A stretch of DNA of 31,503 bases, taken from assembly GCF_946479715.1 (NCBI RefSeq), contig NZ_CAMLHF010000040.1, positions 1-31,503 of the forward strand. Reading direction: 5' to 3'. The DNA is from an uncultured Pedobacter sp. GTDB taxonomy: Bacteria; Bacteroidota; Bacteroidia; Sphingobacteriales; Sphingobacteriaceae. Below are positions 15,232 through 23,213 of this stretch, piece after piece. The stretch's first letter is position 1. Each line of letters starts with the position of its first letter. The translations under genes were made by a program, and so were the position numbers. The notes under the pieces are model-generated. The model made no database searches. It was given only the letters and a program-made list of their open reading frames with translations, and had not been told where the DNA came from.

Positions 15232-17024
15232 TGAGATTAAAAATAATCATAGCCCTATTATTATTTATAACCGGATATTGCAAAGCCCAGTCTTCAGTAA
15301 CCAATTACCTGCGTAATTTGGACAGAAGGGTTAATCTGGATATAAAACAACAACCGATCTCTGAGGTGCTCAATAAAATGAGTAAGGCAGGCGATTTCTA
15401 TTTCTCGTACACAGGCTCTTTATTTAAACAGGACAGCATAGTAAACCTGAAGGTGAAGGATATGCAGGTTAGAGATATACTTGACCGCTTATTTAACGGA
15501 AAAGTGGATTATAAAGAAACCGGACAGTACATTATACTTCGCTATGCGGCCAATCACCTTACTATTGAACCCGAAAACATTACCAGTGCCGACAAACTGT
15601 ATATTATTAGCGGGTATGTTATTGATACGGAAACGGGCAAAAAAATTAAACAGGCGAGTGTTTACGAAAAGCGTTTACTTCAATCGACACTTACGGATAA
15701 CGAGGGTTATTTCAGGCTGCGTTTTAAGGGTGACCATACAGACGTAACTTTAACGGCCAGTAAAGATACTTACAGGGATACTTCGTTGGTTTTTCTGGCT
15801 GATATTACAGTTAAGCCAGAGGGTTATAAAGATGAGGATTCTGAGCAGGGCAGCGAGTTTTTCAATTCGATTGAGAACTCGGGAATCAGCAGGTTCTTTA
15901 TCTCCTCAAAACAAAGAATGCAGAGTTTAAATATTCCTGATTTCTTTGCCAACACGCCTTTTCAGGCTTCACTTACCCCCGGCTTAAGTACACATGGCAT
16001 CATGAGTTCGCAGGTGATAAATAAAGTATCACTGAATATTTTAGGTGGGTATACAGCAGGAACAGATGGTGTTGAAGTGGCGGGTATGTTTAACATTACC
16101 AAAGGAAACGTGAAGAAGTTGCAGGTAGCCGGTGTGTTTAATGGCGTGGGTGGCTCTGTAGATGGTGTACAGGTGGCAGGAGTACTTAATGATGTAAGAA
16201 CGAGTGTTAAAGGTGTGCAGGTTGCTGGTTTGCTTAACCATGTGAAAGAGAAGGCCGAGGGTTTTCAGATCGCAGGGGTTGCCAATGTAGTATCCAAGGA
16301 TGCAAAAGGTATGCAAGTTGCAGGGCTTATCAATGTGGTATCCCAGGACACAAAGGGTTTTCAAATTGCAGGGCTTGGGAATCTAGCTTCTAAAAACCTT
16401 AATGGAATGCAAATAGCAGGTCTTGGTAACATCACCTCACAACGAATGAAGGGAACTCAGATTGCTGGTTTGTTTAATTACGCCAAGGAAATGGATGGTT
16501 TACAGATTAGTATCGTAAATATTTCGGGAAAATCTGATGGCTATAGCATAGGCCTGATCAACTTTGTTAAAAACGGTTATCATAAGCTTAGCTTCTCTAC
16601 AAATGAGACCATAAATGCCAATGCCTCTTTTAAAATGGGGAATGCAAAGCTGTACAACATCATATTGGTTGGAAAAAACTTCGCCGATTCTGCAAATATT
16701 GAAACTGCGGGTTTAGGCTTTGGCCACGATTTTATATTTAATAACAGATTCTCTGTAGCTGCCGAGATCACCTCTCAATATTTATACCTGGGCAATTGGG
16801 ACTATTCTAATTTCCTGCACAGGTTCCAGACCAACCTCCAGATTCAGTTGGTTAAAGGGATCACAGTATTTGGCGGACCAGTTTATTCAATCTACTCAAC
16901 AGAAGCTCCGGAAGGATCAAGCGGTAAGGGATATAAGCAAAGTATTGCTCCTGCAAAGCATGATTATATCAGCAAAAGAGCGAAAGGCTGGATTGGCTGG
17001 AATGTGGGTATTACAATTATGTAA
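15231..17024 (+). CDS. STN-domain surface signalling protein with carboxypeptidase-regulatory-like domain and LA_2272-like repeats
   Basis: 597 residues. The signal peptide ends near CKAQ at residue 20. An STN (secretin/TonB short N-terminal) domain at about 35-105 (VNLDIKQQPISEVLNKMS, VNLKVKDMQVRDILDRLFNG) is the module that contacts FecR in ordinary systems. A carboxypeptidase regulatory-like domain follows at about 125-200 (ISGYVIDTETGKKIKQASVY). From 281 to about 453 there are eleven tandem units, mostly exactly 16 residues, with the core xQ(I/V)AG(L/V)xNxxxxxxxG. The C-terminal 140 residues look like beta-barrel strands. No TonB plug or 22-strand barrel is present, and the length is too short for one. 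The repeat and C-terminal parts are homologous to the protein at 10240-11319. Its start overlaps the fecR stop. A sensor or surface structural role is inferred. Confidence 0.8.
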   Translation: MRLKIIIALLLFITGYCKAQSSVTNYLRNLDRRVNLDIKQQPISEVLNKMSKAGDFYFSYTGSLFKQDSIVNLKVKDMQVRDILDRLFNGKVDYKETGQYIILRYAANHLTIEPENITSADKLYIISGYVIDTETGKKIKQASVYEKRLLQSTLTDNEGYFRLRFKGDHTDVTLTASKDTYRDTSLVFLADITVKPEGYKDEDSEQGSEFFNSIENSGISRFFISSKQRMQSLNIPDFFANTPFQASLTPGLSTHGIMSSQVINKVSLNILGGYTAGTDGVEVAGMFNITKGNVKKLQVAGVFNGVGGSVDGVQVAGVLNDVRTSVKGVQVAGLLNHVKEKAEGFQIAGVANVVSKDAKGMQVAGLINVVSQDTKGFQIAGLGNLASKNLNGMQIAGLGNITSQRMKGTQIAGLFNYAKEMDGLQISIVNISGKSDGYSIGLINFVKNGYHKLSFSTNETINANASFKMGNAKLYNIILVGKNFADSANIETAGLGFGHDFIFNNRFSVAAEITSQYLYLGNWDYSNFLHRFQTNLQIQLVKGITVFGGPVYSIYSTEAPEGSSGKGYKQSIAPAKHDYISKRAKGWIGWNVGITIM

Positions 17025-17706
17025 TGGTTAGCATTTTTACCACTTCAGCTACTCCTGCAGTTGCTGTTTTTTCTATTTTAACTATGTTTTTATAGCGGTC
17101 TACCTCTGGTATTTTAGGATCAATTATATATTTGACGGTGGTACGCGGAACAAAATTTATCAATCCTGCTGCCGGATAAACGGCCAGAGAAGTCCCTATC
17201 AGCATAAAAACATGAGCTTTTGAGCAAATTGATGTAGCAGGCCCTATCATGGGTACATCTTCTCCGAACCAAACTACATGAGGTCTTAGCTGCGACCCAA
17301 GTTCACAGTACTCCCCTGTTTTAAGTTCCCATCCATTGATGGGATAAGTTAAGTCGGGGTTTAGATCTGATTGCGAGCGGGTAATTACGCCGTGTAAATG
17401 GGTAACTTTTGTTGATCCTGCACGTTCATGCAGGTCATCTATGTTTTGGGTAATAATATGTACATCAAAAAATTGTTCGAGGTCTGCAAGGGCTTTGTGA
17501 GCGGCGTTTGGCTGTGCTTCCAGCACTTGCTTCCTTCTTTGGTTATAAAAGTCCTGTACCATTGCAGGATTGCGTTTCCAGGCCTCTGGTGTAGCTACGT
17601 CGTAAACGTTGAATCCTTCCCAAAGGCCATCGGTATCCCTGAATGTTTTTAAACCGCTTTCAGCGCTAATGCCTGCACCGGTTAATACTACAAGTTTTCT
17701 TTTCAT
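17017..17706 (-). CDS. cobB: SIR2-family NAD-dependent protein deacylase
   Basis: 229 residues from MKRKLVVLTGAGISAESGLK. An upstream ATG adds ten residues that break the usual sirtuin start. NAD-binding motifs are GAGIS, TQNIDDLHERAG (86-97) and GTSLAVYPAAGL (171-182). The catalytic histidine is His105 in THLHG. Tyr54 and Arg57 in FYNQRR match the acyl-acid pocket of class III sirtuins (CobB/SIRT5), which favours succinyl or malonyl lysine. The four zinc-binding cysteines are absent: only Cys134 remains in the equivalent region and Cys161 lies elsewhere. It acts on cytoplasmic acylated proteins. It converges with the STN protein gene and the stops overlap by 8 bp, so it is a separate unit. 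Confidence 0.94.
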   Translation of the reverse strand: MKRKLVVLTGAGISAESGLKTFRDTDGLWEGFNVYDVATPEAWKRNPAMVQDFYNQRRKQVLEAQPNAAHKALADLEQFFDVHIITQNIDDLHERAGSTKVTHLHGVITRSQSDLNPDLTYPINGWELKTGEYCELGSQLRPHVVWFGEDVPMIGPATSICSKAHVFMLIGTSLAVYPAAGLINFVPRTTVKYIIDPKIPEVDRYKNIVKIEKTATAGVAEVVKMLTIT

Positions 17707-17785
17707 AAGAGTTGTTTGATTAAAATGGCTGTCCATTAGCGATCGTCGGCCATCGCCTTTTATTTTCCCTCTAGTCCATTCGCGG

Positions 17786-17880
17786 CCGTCATCTCGACGA
17801 GAGTAGAGATCTCTTGATCACTAGCAGCTGCCAAACAAATTGGCATAACCAAGAGATCTCTCCTCTCGTCGAGATGACGG
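17786..17880. repeat. Dispersed palindromic repeat, copy 2
   Basis: Arms about 17787-17816 and 17850-17880 (CCGTCATCTCGACGAGAG... and its complement) differ at one position, with a 33-nt loop. The arm matches copy 1 at 10078-10149 closely; the loop is longer and contains a short nested repeat (GCCAAACAAATTGGC). GATCTCTTG and GCATAACC next to the loop are shared by both copies, which supports a common origin. Confidence 0.9.
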
Positions 17881-17940
17881 GATGTGCTATTCAGGATAAT
17901 GACCGCATTTTCCAACGTCGATTAATTCGTGTTAAATATA

Positions 17941-17972
17941 AAAAAGGCTGTTCTTTTGGAACAGCCTTTTTT
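17941..17972. terminator. Intrinsic terminator, probably bidirectional, after the DUF6580 gene
   Basis: AAAAAGGCTGTTC (17941-17953) pairs with GAACAGCCTTTTTT (17959-17972) across a TTTTG loop, with a T-run in both directions. It lies 35 bp beyond the stop of the leftward DUF6580 gene, so it ends the leftward B12 transcription unit. No rightward gene reaches it directly. Confidence 0.9.
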
Positions 17973-18007
17973 ATAACTTTCAATATAATAAATACCTTTA
18001 ATTACAA

Positions 18008-18589
18008 TTATACCGCTGTATTTGCTGATAAACTTAAACGAGGATACTTGGCTCTTAATATTTCAAATGCACCGAACATAATGGCACCATAAGCAAGTGT
18101 TCCATAAAGGAATAACCTCTCGTAAGGTATTGCCGCCCCTAAGCACTTAATATATCCTGCCAGAGTTGGTTCGTACAATCCCGGGAAATACATTACGCCA
18201 ATATCGGCAACGATCCAGTGTACAAGAACTGCTAATACAGATGCACCAAGGAAACTTAATACCGTTACTTTTCTGATGACCAGCTTGGCAACCAAAACCA
18301 TTAACACAAACGCGATATAGGTCCAGTACCAGCCTGCATAAAAGAAGCCGTAACCTGATGTTTTTGCGATAAAAATATCGCTTAACAATAAAAGTAACAA
18401 CGGAAATCCGAAGGCTTTGTAATTGTTATTAAAATATGCTCCTCCAAATAAGGCTATCGCCCCTACTGCAGAGAAATTTGCAATTTCTTTGAAATTATCT
18501 GAAAGTGGCGCAGCAACACGAATGAGGCTGATCACTACAATAATTAGCAAAAGAATGGCAGTACGTGGATTGAATTTAAATTCAGACAT
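18008..18589 (-). CDS. DUF6580-family membrane protein, putative transporter (last gene of the B12 locus)
   Basis: 193 residues from MSEFKFNPRTAILL; an ATG seven codons upstream is less likely. Five or six hydrophobic segments are visible, and the motif FSAVGAIALFGGAYF (near 40-55) followed by LLLLLLSDIF is the hallmark of DUF6580, whose members look like small substrate-binding membrane components. It lies 80 bp after the last B12 propeller gene on the same strand and is followed by a terminator. This suggests read-through from the riboswitch operon and a role in moving cobamides or precursors across the inner membrane. It may also have its own promoter (18608-18615). No energising ATPase is encoded nearby. 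The substrate is inferred from context only. Confidence 0.75.
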   Translation of the reverse strand: MSEFKFNPRTAILLLIIVVISLIRVAAPLSDNFKEIANFSAVGAIALFGGAYFNNNYKAFGFPLLLLLLSDIFIAKTSGYGFFYAGWYWTYIAFVLMVLVAKLVIRKVTVLSFLGASVLAVLVHWIVADIGVMYFPGLYEPTLAGYIKCLGAAIPYERLFLYGTLAYGAIMFGAFEILRAKYPRLSLSANTAV

Positions 18590-18607
18590 ATTTTTAAGAT
18601 TATAACA

Positions 18608-18615
18608 CAAAGTTA
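18608..18615 (-). promoter_or_regulatory. Candidate -7 promoter element of the DUF6580 gene
   Basis: On the reverse strand TAACTTTG fits TAnnTTTG and lies 18 bp before the ATG. A TTG lies about 24 bp further upstream, slightly far for a -33 element. If used, the DUF6580 gene would be at least partly independent of the B12 riboswitch. Confidence 0.3.
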
Positions 18616-18669
18616 TATTATTTCTATGGTATAAAAAAACAAGGTATTTATTATAAAAACCCTTATATT

Positions 18670-19764
18670 TTAATGAAACACAAACATTGCCGGGAAATAA
18701 TATCCTTCGTAAGGAATCTTTTTAACTAAGTTACCCGATGTGGCGTCGTAAAAGTAAATGTTGTTTACGCCATAATTGGTTCCATATCCGTCCTGAACGG
18801 TTGTGGTTACAATCTGGTTGGTTTTTGCATAATAACCAAGGTTCTTTTTGTAGAATGATTGCTTATCTGGAGTGGTTATAAAAGGCTGATCAAGTGATGC
18901 TTTATTTCCTTCAATATATCTGTATAACATTTTACCACCGCCAAATCCCGGCGATTTTAAAAGGTAAACCGTGTTTTCTTTAGTAGATGCGATTATTGGC
19001 GATGAGAACCAGACAAACCATGTACTTGCAGGGGTAAAAGGCAATTCTACACTATCAGTAGCTAAGGTTAAAGGATCGGAGTTATACAGGAATTTTCCTT
19101 TTGTATACCATACTTTATTGTTTGGAGTTTGAGCAAAACCTAGTGTAACATCTTTTATTTTTTTTGCTACAGTAAGATCTGCAGCATTGTAGATTACCGC
19201 TCCTTCAGACTGAGAAAGAGTATAAACGTATTTTCCGGCTTTAAGCATATCTCCTGTTTGGCCGCTGGTTCCGGCAAGTTGTGTAGGCGTATCATAAGTT
19301 TTAAGGTTAACTTTAAAGATGCCTTTGCTGCTGCTCAAAAGGCCATTATTTTCGTCGAGACCAACAAAGGCACGCCAATCGCTTTGAGGCGATGCAGGAA
19401 TGCGCCCAACTTCTTTAAGTGTCTTAGCGTCAGCCACTACAACAGGCCCACCTATTTTACTTACTACATATAGGTTTTTATTGAATATGGTTGCAAACTG
19501 AATGGTTGAGCTTTTAGGTTCAAAGTCTTTTCCAGGGTTTTCTTTCTGAAAAACGCTGTCTTTTAATGTGCCTGAAACGGCGTCGAAAAAGGTTACTGAA
19601 CCTGTACCGTGGCCATACCAGCCTTCGTTGATCACAAAGAATCCGTCTTCGAATTTTCCTTGTTCAGGTTGTTGAATTTCTTGGTTGCTGTCTTTTTTAC
19701 AAGAAAATAGAGTTCCGGCTAATACTGCAAGTAAAAGCGATTTTTTAAAACTAAGGTTGTTCAT
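18670..19764 (-). CDS. DUF5074 beta-propeller surface lipoprotein (BtuG-like)
   Basis: 364 residues with a lipoprotein signal (LAVLAGTLFSC, Cys22, then KKD). The mature protein begins with FFVINEGWYGHGTGSVTFFD, the DUF5074 opening, and continues as short repeats of a YncE-like propeller (LYVVSKIGGPVVVADAKTLK, VYTLSQSEGAVIYNAADL). It is the most divergent of the four propellers in this operon and lies furthest from btuB. BtuG of Bacteroides is a surface propeller lipoprotein that captures B12 and hands it to BtuB. A similar role is inferred from fold type and from the riboswitch-led operon. A 63-bp gap separates it from the upstream lipoprotein gene, with no terminator visible. Confidence 0.75.
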   Translation of the reverse strand: MNNLSFKKSLLLAVLAGTLFSCKKDSNQEIQQPEQGKFEDGFFVINEGWYGHGTGSVTFFDAVSGTLKDSVFQKENPGKDFEPKSSTIQFATIFNKNLYVVSKIGGPVVVADAKTLKEVGRIPASPQSDWRAFVGLDENNGLLSSSKGIFKVNLKTYDTPTQLAGTSGQTGDMLKAGKYVYTLSQSEGAVIYNAADLTVAKKIKDVTLGFAQTPNNKVWYTKGKFLYNSDPLTLATDSVELPFTPASTWFVWFSSPIIASTKENTVYLLKSPGFGGGKMLYRYIEGNKASLDQPFITTPDKQSFYKKNLGYYAKTNQIVTTTVQDGYGTNYGVNNIYFYDATSGNLVKKIPYEGYYFPAMFVFH

Positions 19765-19827
19765 TTAATTGTTTTGATTTTTTGGAGCGGCTTATTATAA
19801 AATTGATTTAATTATTAATTGGGGAAA

Positions 19828-20931
19828 TTATTTAGCCAGGTTTAAGTCGGCAACACCTAATATTTCGGTCGACAGCTCGCCTAACCAGCCAAGATCTGCC
19901 TGGATACCCGTTTGAATTTTGATGAAATCTATACCAGCAAGATGTACCACCTTACCATCTTTATCGATGGCATTGGCAATATCTATGTTGTCGCCACCTA
20001 CCTTATTATCGGCATATCCAAATTCAAATGGTGCGCTGGTAATGTATGTTGGCGTTTCAGGTTTAATACCCGATGAAGGCAGTAATGTGCCTTTAAGTGT
20101 GTATTCGTTACCTTCTACCCATGATGGAAATGCCTGTGAGGTAGCCCCTGCAATGGTAACTACACCGGTTTTCCCTTTATTGTCTTTCCATGATACACTG
20201 CCACCTGTGGTTGGTTTTGTATAAGTTACTTCGTAATCGCGAACATATCCTTCTTTGCCAAACTCACTTCCTTTTAGCTCATACCAGGTATCATCAGGTT
20301 TGCCGTTTCCATTCTCGTCCTGCATTACCCAAACTACTCCCGGTTCGGCCCAGTTTGACTGAGCATTGCCATAAATAACAATGTCGTCTTTCTGATTTTC
20401 ATTGATCACCGTATGGTCGAAACCGAGTACAATGTATCCACCCCAGGCACCCAGAGATACAATACCCTCTTTACCCTCGATGCTTTTTGCACCCTCTAGT
20501 GTTCCTAATGACTTGTTGGTGAATTGCCCCGGAGCTGGCAGGTACTCGAATACTTTGGTTACGTAATTATTGCTTCCAGGATTTGAAGGCACTGTTGGGA
20601 TGCCTACATTAACCACATATTTATAGTTAAAAGAGCCACTGCTATTTGTAGCAGTGTACTCTATGTTATATATACCTGCTTTTAGCGGGGTAAAATCATA
20701 AGTTGAAGCATTACTGGTAACCTCGCCTTCTAATTTCCATTCCTGATCATAAACCTTATCGTTAACATTAAAAGCTGAAAATGCGATCTTTTCATTGACC
20801 TTTCCGTTTATCGGGCTATCTTCAATTTTCATTTTAACCACTGGAGCCTGCTCCGCATCCTCGTCTTTTGTACAGGCAGATAGAACACTAATGCTCAATA
20901 AGGCGAAAAGTAGGTAATGTTTAATGTTCAT
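19828..20931 (-). CDS. Surface lipoprotein with PKD-like domain, B12 locus (possibly BtuH-like)
   Basis: 367 residues from MNIKHYLLFALLSISVLSAC; an ATG eight codons upstream is poorer. After Cys20 comes TKDED, then a PKD or Ig-like domain (about 30-110; YTATNSSGSFNYKYVVNVG). The C-terminal 250 residues start KVFEYLPAPGQFTNKSLG, contain SLGAWGGYIVLGFDH and DENGNGKPDDTWYELKGSEF (an EF-hand-like Asp/Asn loop) and end LGVADLNL. This C-terminal part is paralogous to the protein at 23214-24131. Non-propeller B12-binding lipoproteins named BtuH occur in Bacteroides B12 loci, and this could be an equivalent. No sequence motif for B12 binding is known to me, so the role rests on context. Confidence 0.7.
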   Translation of the reverse strand: MNIKHYLLFALLSISVLSACTKDEDAEQAPVVKMKIEDSPINGKVNEKIAFSAFNVNDKVYDQEWKLEGEVTSNASTYDFTPLKAGIYNIEYTATNSSGSFNYKYVVNVGIPTVPSNPGSNNYVTKVFEYLPAPGQFTNKSLGTLEGAKSIEGKEGIVSLGAWGGYIVLGFDHTVINENQKDDIVIYGNAQSNWAEPGVVWVMQDENGNGKPDDTWYELKGSEFGKEGYVRDYEVTYTKPTTGGSVSWKDNKGKTGVVTIAGATSQAFPSWVEGNEYTLKGTLLPSSGIKPETPTYITSAPFEFGYADNKVGGDNIDIANAIDKDGKVVHLAGIDFIKIQTGIQADLGWLGELSTEILGVADLNLAK

Positions 20932-20960
20932 AACGGGTTTACTTAGGGAATACAATATCG

Positions 20961-22076
20961 TTATTTATAGTTATAATTGAATACAGCACTTTGAGGTGAA
21001 GTACCTGTAGCAAATTCAAATTTCTTTTTACCATCGGCGCCGAAACAGAAGAACTTACCATTCGCTGCATAACCTACAGCGTCTCCAACGTAAACATCAT
21101 TGCTTAGCGTATTTACAGTGATACCGTAAGAGGTCATTACAGCTGTTCCATCTTTTATAAAATCAGCTCCTATTGCACCATTGGATATACTTAAAGTTTT
21201 TAAATAGTTGGTAGGATACGTTCCCTCAACAACTACATAGCCACTATTCCCCGCAATTGCTATTCCAGCAAGGTTAGCGTCGAAACCATCAACTTTTTTA
21301 TCTGTTACGCTACTCAATTTAACCAGTTGAGCTGGAATATCGGCATAATTTCCTTTTACTATTGTAAACAGATCTCCATTTGTAGTTGCAGCAATCTTTA
21401 TAGGATTAAAACCAACATTGATGTCTAGTTTCTTTGTAAATGTAGTTAGATCGACCACAGAAACGGATGTATTATTGGGACTAGGGTAATAAAACTGATC
21501 AGAGTTTGTTACATATAATTTGCCATTTACTATTGCCAAACCTTCTAATGCACCACCAACCTGAATTCTTGATTCGATAGCCAGGCTTGCAGTATCAATT
21601 TTACTGATGTATCCGTCGTAACCAGACACATAAGCTTTGTTTTTATAGAAAGCTACGAAGCGAGGCATAAAATCTTTACTGTCATCGAAGAATGGGATTC
21701 TTTTAATAGATTTTCCTGTTGCAATGTTAATAACCTCAACATATGCATCTTTGTTCGTATCCTTTGCTCCTGTAACTACACAATACATTTTACTACCGTA
21801 TTGTTTTAAATCGCTGGCATCTGTTCCTAAAGGAATTGCATTTTTTAGTTTGAAATAATCTTGTGTTACTTCGCTTTTTGCAATGTCGTAATAAGTAAGC
21901 GTACTATTGTTCGCCCTGCCAAAAGAGCCTTCGCACAATACATACACACCGGCCGTAGAAACAGGTTGAGGATCTAACGCAGGGAGTCTGTCTTTTTTAC
22001 AGGATGCTAATCCTAAAACACTACCAAGAATTGCGAACAATGCTGGCTTTCTATAGTTTAGTATTTGTTTATTCAT
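20961..22076 (-). CDS. DUF5074/YncE-like beta-propeller surface lipoprotein (BtuG-like)
   Basis: 371 residues. The lipoprotein signal ends LGSVLGLASC (Cys26), then KKDRLPALDP. The mature start is GVYVLCEGSFGRANNSTLTY, followed by propeller repeats (KMYCVVTGAKDTNKDAYVEV, KAYVSGYDGYISKIDTASLA, KLYVTNSD) and the closing FCFGADGKKKFEFATGTSPQ. It is a close paralog of the next gene at 22101: a 68-residue stretch compared by eye is about three-quarters identical, so the pair looks like a tandem duplication. It is likely surface exposed and in the riboswitch operon, 24 bp after its paralog. B12 or corrinoid capture is inferred. Confidence 0.82.
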   Translation of the reverse strand: MNKQILNYRKPALFAILGSVLGLASCKKDRLPALDPQPVSTAGVYVLCEGSFGRANNSTLTYYDIAKSEVTQDYFKLKNAIPLGTDASDLKQYGSKMYCVVTGAKDTNKDAYVEVINIATGKSIKRIPFFDDSKDFMPRFVAFYKNKAYVSGYDGYISKIDTASLAIESRIQVGGALEGLAIVNGKLYVTNSDQFYYPSPNNTSVSVVDLTTFTKKLDINVGFNPIKIAATTNGDLFTIVKGNYADIPAQLVKLSSVTDKKVDGFDANLAGIAIAGNSGYVVVEGTYPTNYLKTLSISNGAIGADFIKDGTAVMTSYGITVNTLSNDVYVGDAVGYAANGKFFCFGADGKKKFEFATGTSPQSAVFNYNYK

Positions 22077-22100
22077 GATTATTGTTTTTATATATTTTTA

Positions 22101-23198
22101 TTAATATCCGTAATTAAATACTGCATGCTGAGGTAAAGGGCCAGTTGCAAACTCAAACTTCTTTTTGCCATCGGCACCATAGCAAAATGCTCTGCCTTCT
22201 GTTGCATAATTTTTATCGTCCCCAATGTAAACCTCGTTACCTACCGGATTAAAGGTTATTCCGTAAATGCTCCCTATAATGGTATCATCTGCAATAATCT
22301 CCTTACCCATTATACCGGTGCCTACATCAAATGGTTTTATTGATGCTCCCCAATCCAGACTTAAATAAGCAGTATTCCCTCCTATAGCCAATGCTCCTGC
22401 GCTGTATTCGTAGTTACCTGTAACCTTGTTTGTTGTACTACTAATGCGTGTTAAACCTGGTTTGATATCGTCATAATTACCCCATGAAATTACCAATAAA
22501 TCCCCATTTCCTGCTGCTGCGATTCTAACCGGATTATGGATAACTTCGATATCCTGTGTTTTTGTAAAAGTGGTTAAATCCACAACAGAAACTACATCTT
22601 TTTTGCCGTCGGGATGAATTGGATGATCTGAATTGGTAACATAGATTTTGTTGTTTACTACAGCTAGTCCTTCAAGTGCCCCGCCCACTGCAACTCTTGA
22701 GTCAATGGCTAAAGTTGCGGTGTCTACACGGGTGATTTTTCCATCATAACCAGATACATAAGCTTTATTTTTGTTAAAAGCTACATAACGTGGCATATAC
22801 TCGCCTTGTGCATCAAAGAAGGGAATTCTTTTTAGTGATTTACCTGTAGCAACTTCTATAACTTCCAGGTATGAGTTTTTACCTCCTTGTATTCCTGAAA
22901 CTACACAATACATTTTACTGCCATAACGCTGTAAATCATTTGCAGTTTCGCCCAATGCGTATCCATTTACTTTTTTAAAGTAATCTATTTCTGAGACGCC
23001 TGTTTTGACATTATAGTATGAGATAGCACCATTATTGTTATTCATGGTGCCTTCGCACAACATATAAACGCCAATGGTTTCTTTTGGCATTAAAGCTTCT
23101 GGTTCATCGCCACCATTAACTTTATCTTTTTTACATGAGGCGATGGTTAGCGCCATAAACCCGCCTAAAAAGCAAATTATGAGTTTGTTAGATTTCAT
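22101..23198 (-). CDS. DUF5074/YncE-like beta-propeller surface lipoprotein (BtuG-like), paralog of the next
   Basis: 365 residues. Lipoprotein signal FLGGFMALTIASC (Cys22), then KKDKVNGGDEPE. The mature start GVYMLCEGTMNNNNGAISYY, the propeller motifs KAYVSGYDGKITRVDTATLA and KIYVTNSD, and the closing FCYGADGKKKFEFATGPLPQ all match the neighbour at 20961. The duplicated copies differ most at surface-loop positions such as the stretch after TNSD, which may mean different ligands or affinities. It lies 15 bp after the lipoprotein gene at 23214 in the same operon. Confidence 0.82.
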   Translation of the reverse strand: MKSNKLIICFLGGFMALTIASCKKDKVNGGDEPEALMPKETIGVYMLCEGTMNNNNGAISYYNVKTGVSEIDYFKKVNGYALGETANDLQRYGSKMYCVVSGIQGGKNSYLEVIEVATGKSLKRIPFFDAQGEYMPRYVAFNKNKAYVSGYDGKITRVDTATLAIDSRVAVGGALEGLAVVNNKIYVTNSDHPIHPDGKKDVVSVVDLTTFTKTQDIEVIHNPVRIAAAGNGDLLVISWGNYDDIKPGLTRISSTTNKVTGNYEYSAGALAIGGNTAYLSLDWGASIKPFDVGTGIMGKEIIADDTIIGSIYGITFNPVGNEVYIGDDKNYATEGRAFCYGADGKKKFEFATGPLPQHAVFNYGY

Positions 23199-23213
23199 CT
23201 TTTAGATAGTTGA

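Noticed and set aside
16041..16364. Open frame of 107 codons on the reverse strand inside the STN protein gene
   Set aside because: It arises from the reversed protein repeats, has no signal, domain or start context, and is a shadow of the forward gene.
14266..17024. Classical FecR plus TonB receptor pair (iron or glycan uptake)
   Set aside because: The third gene has an STN domain but no plug signature, no 22-strand barrel and only 597 residues filled largely by short repeats.
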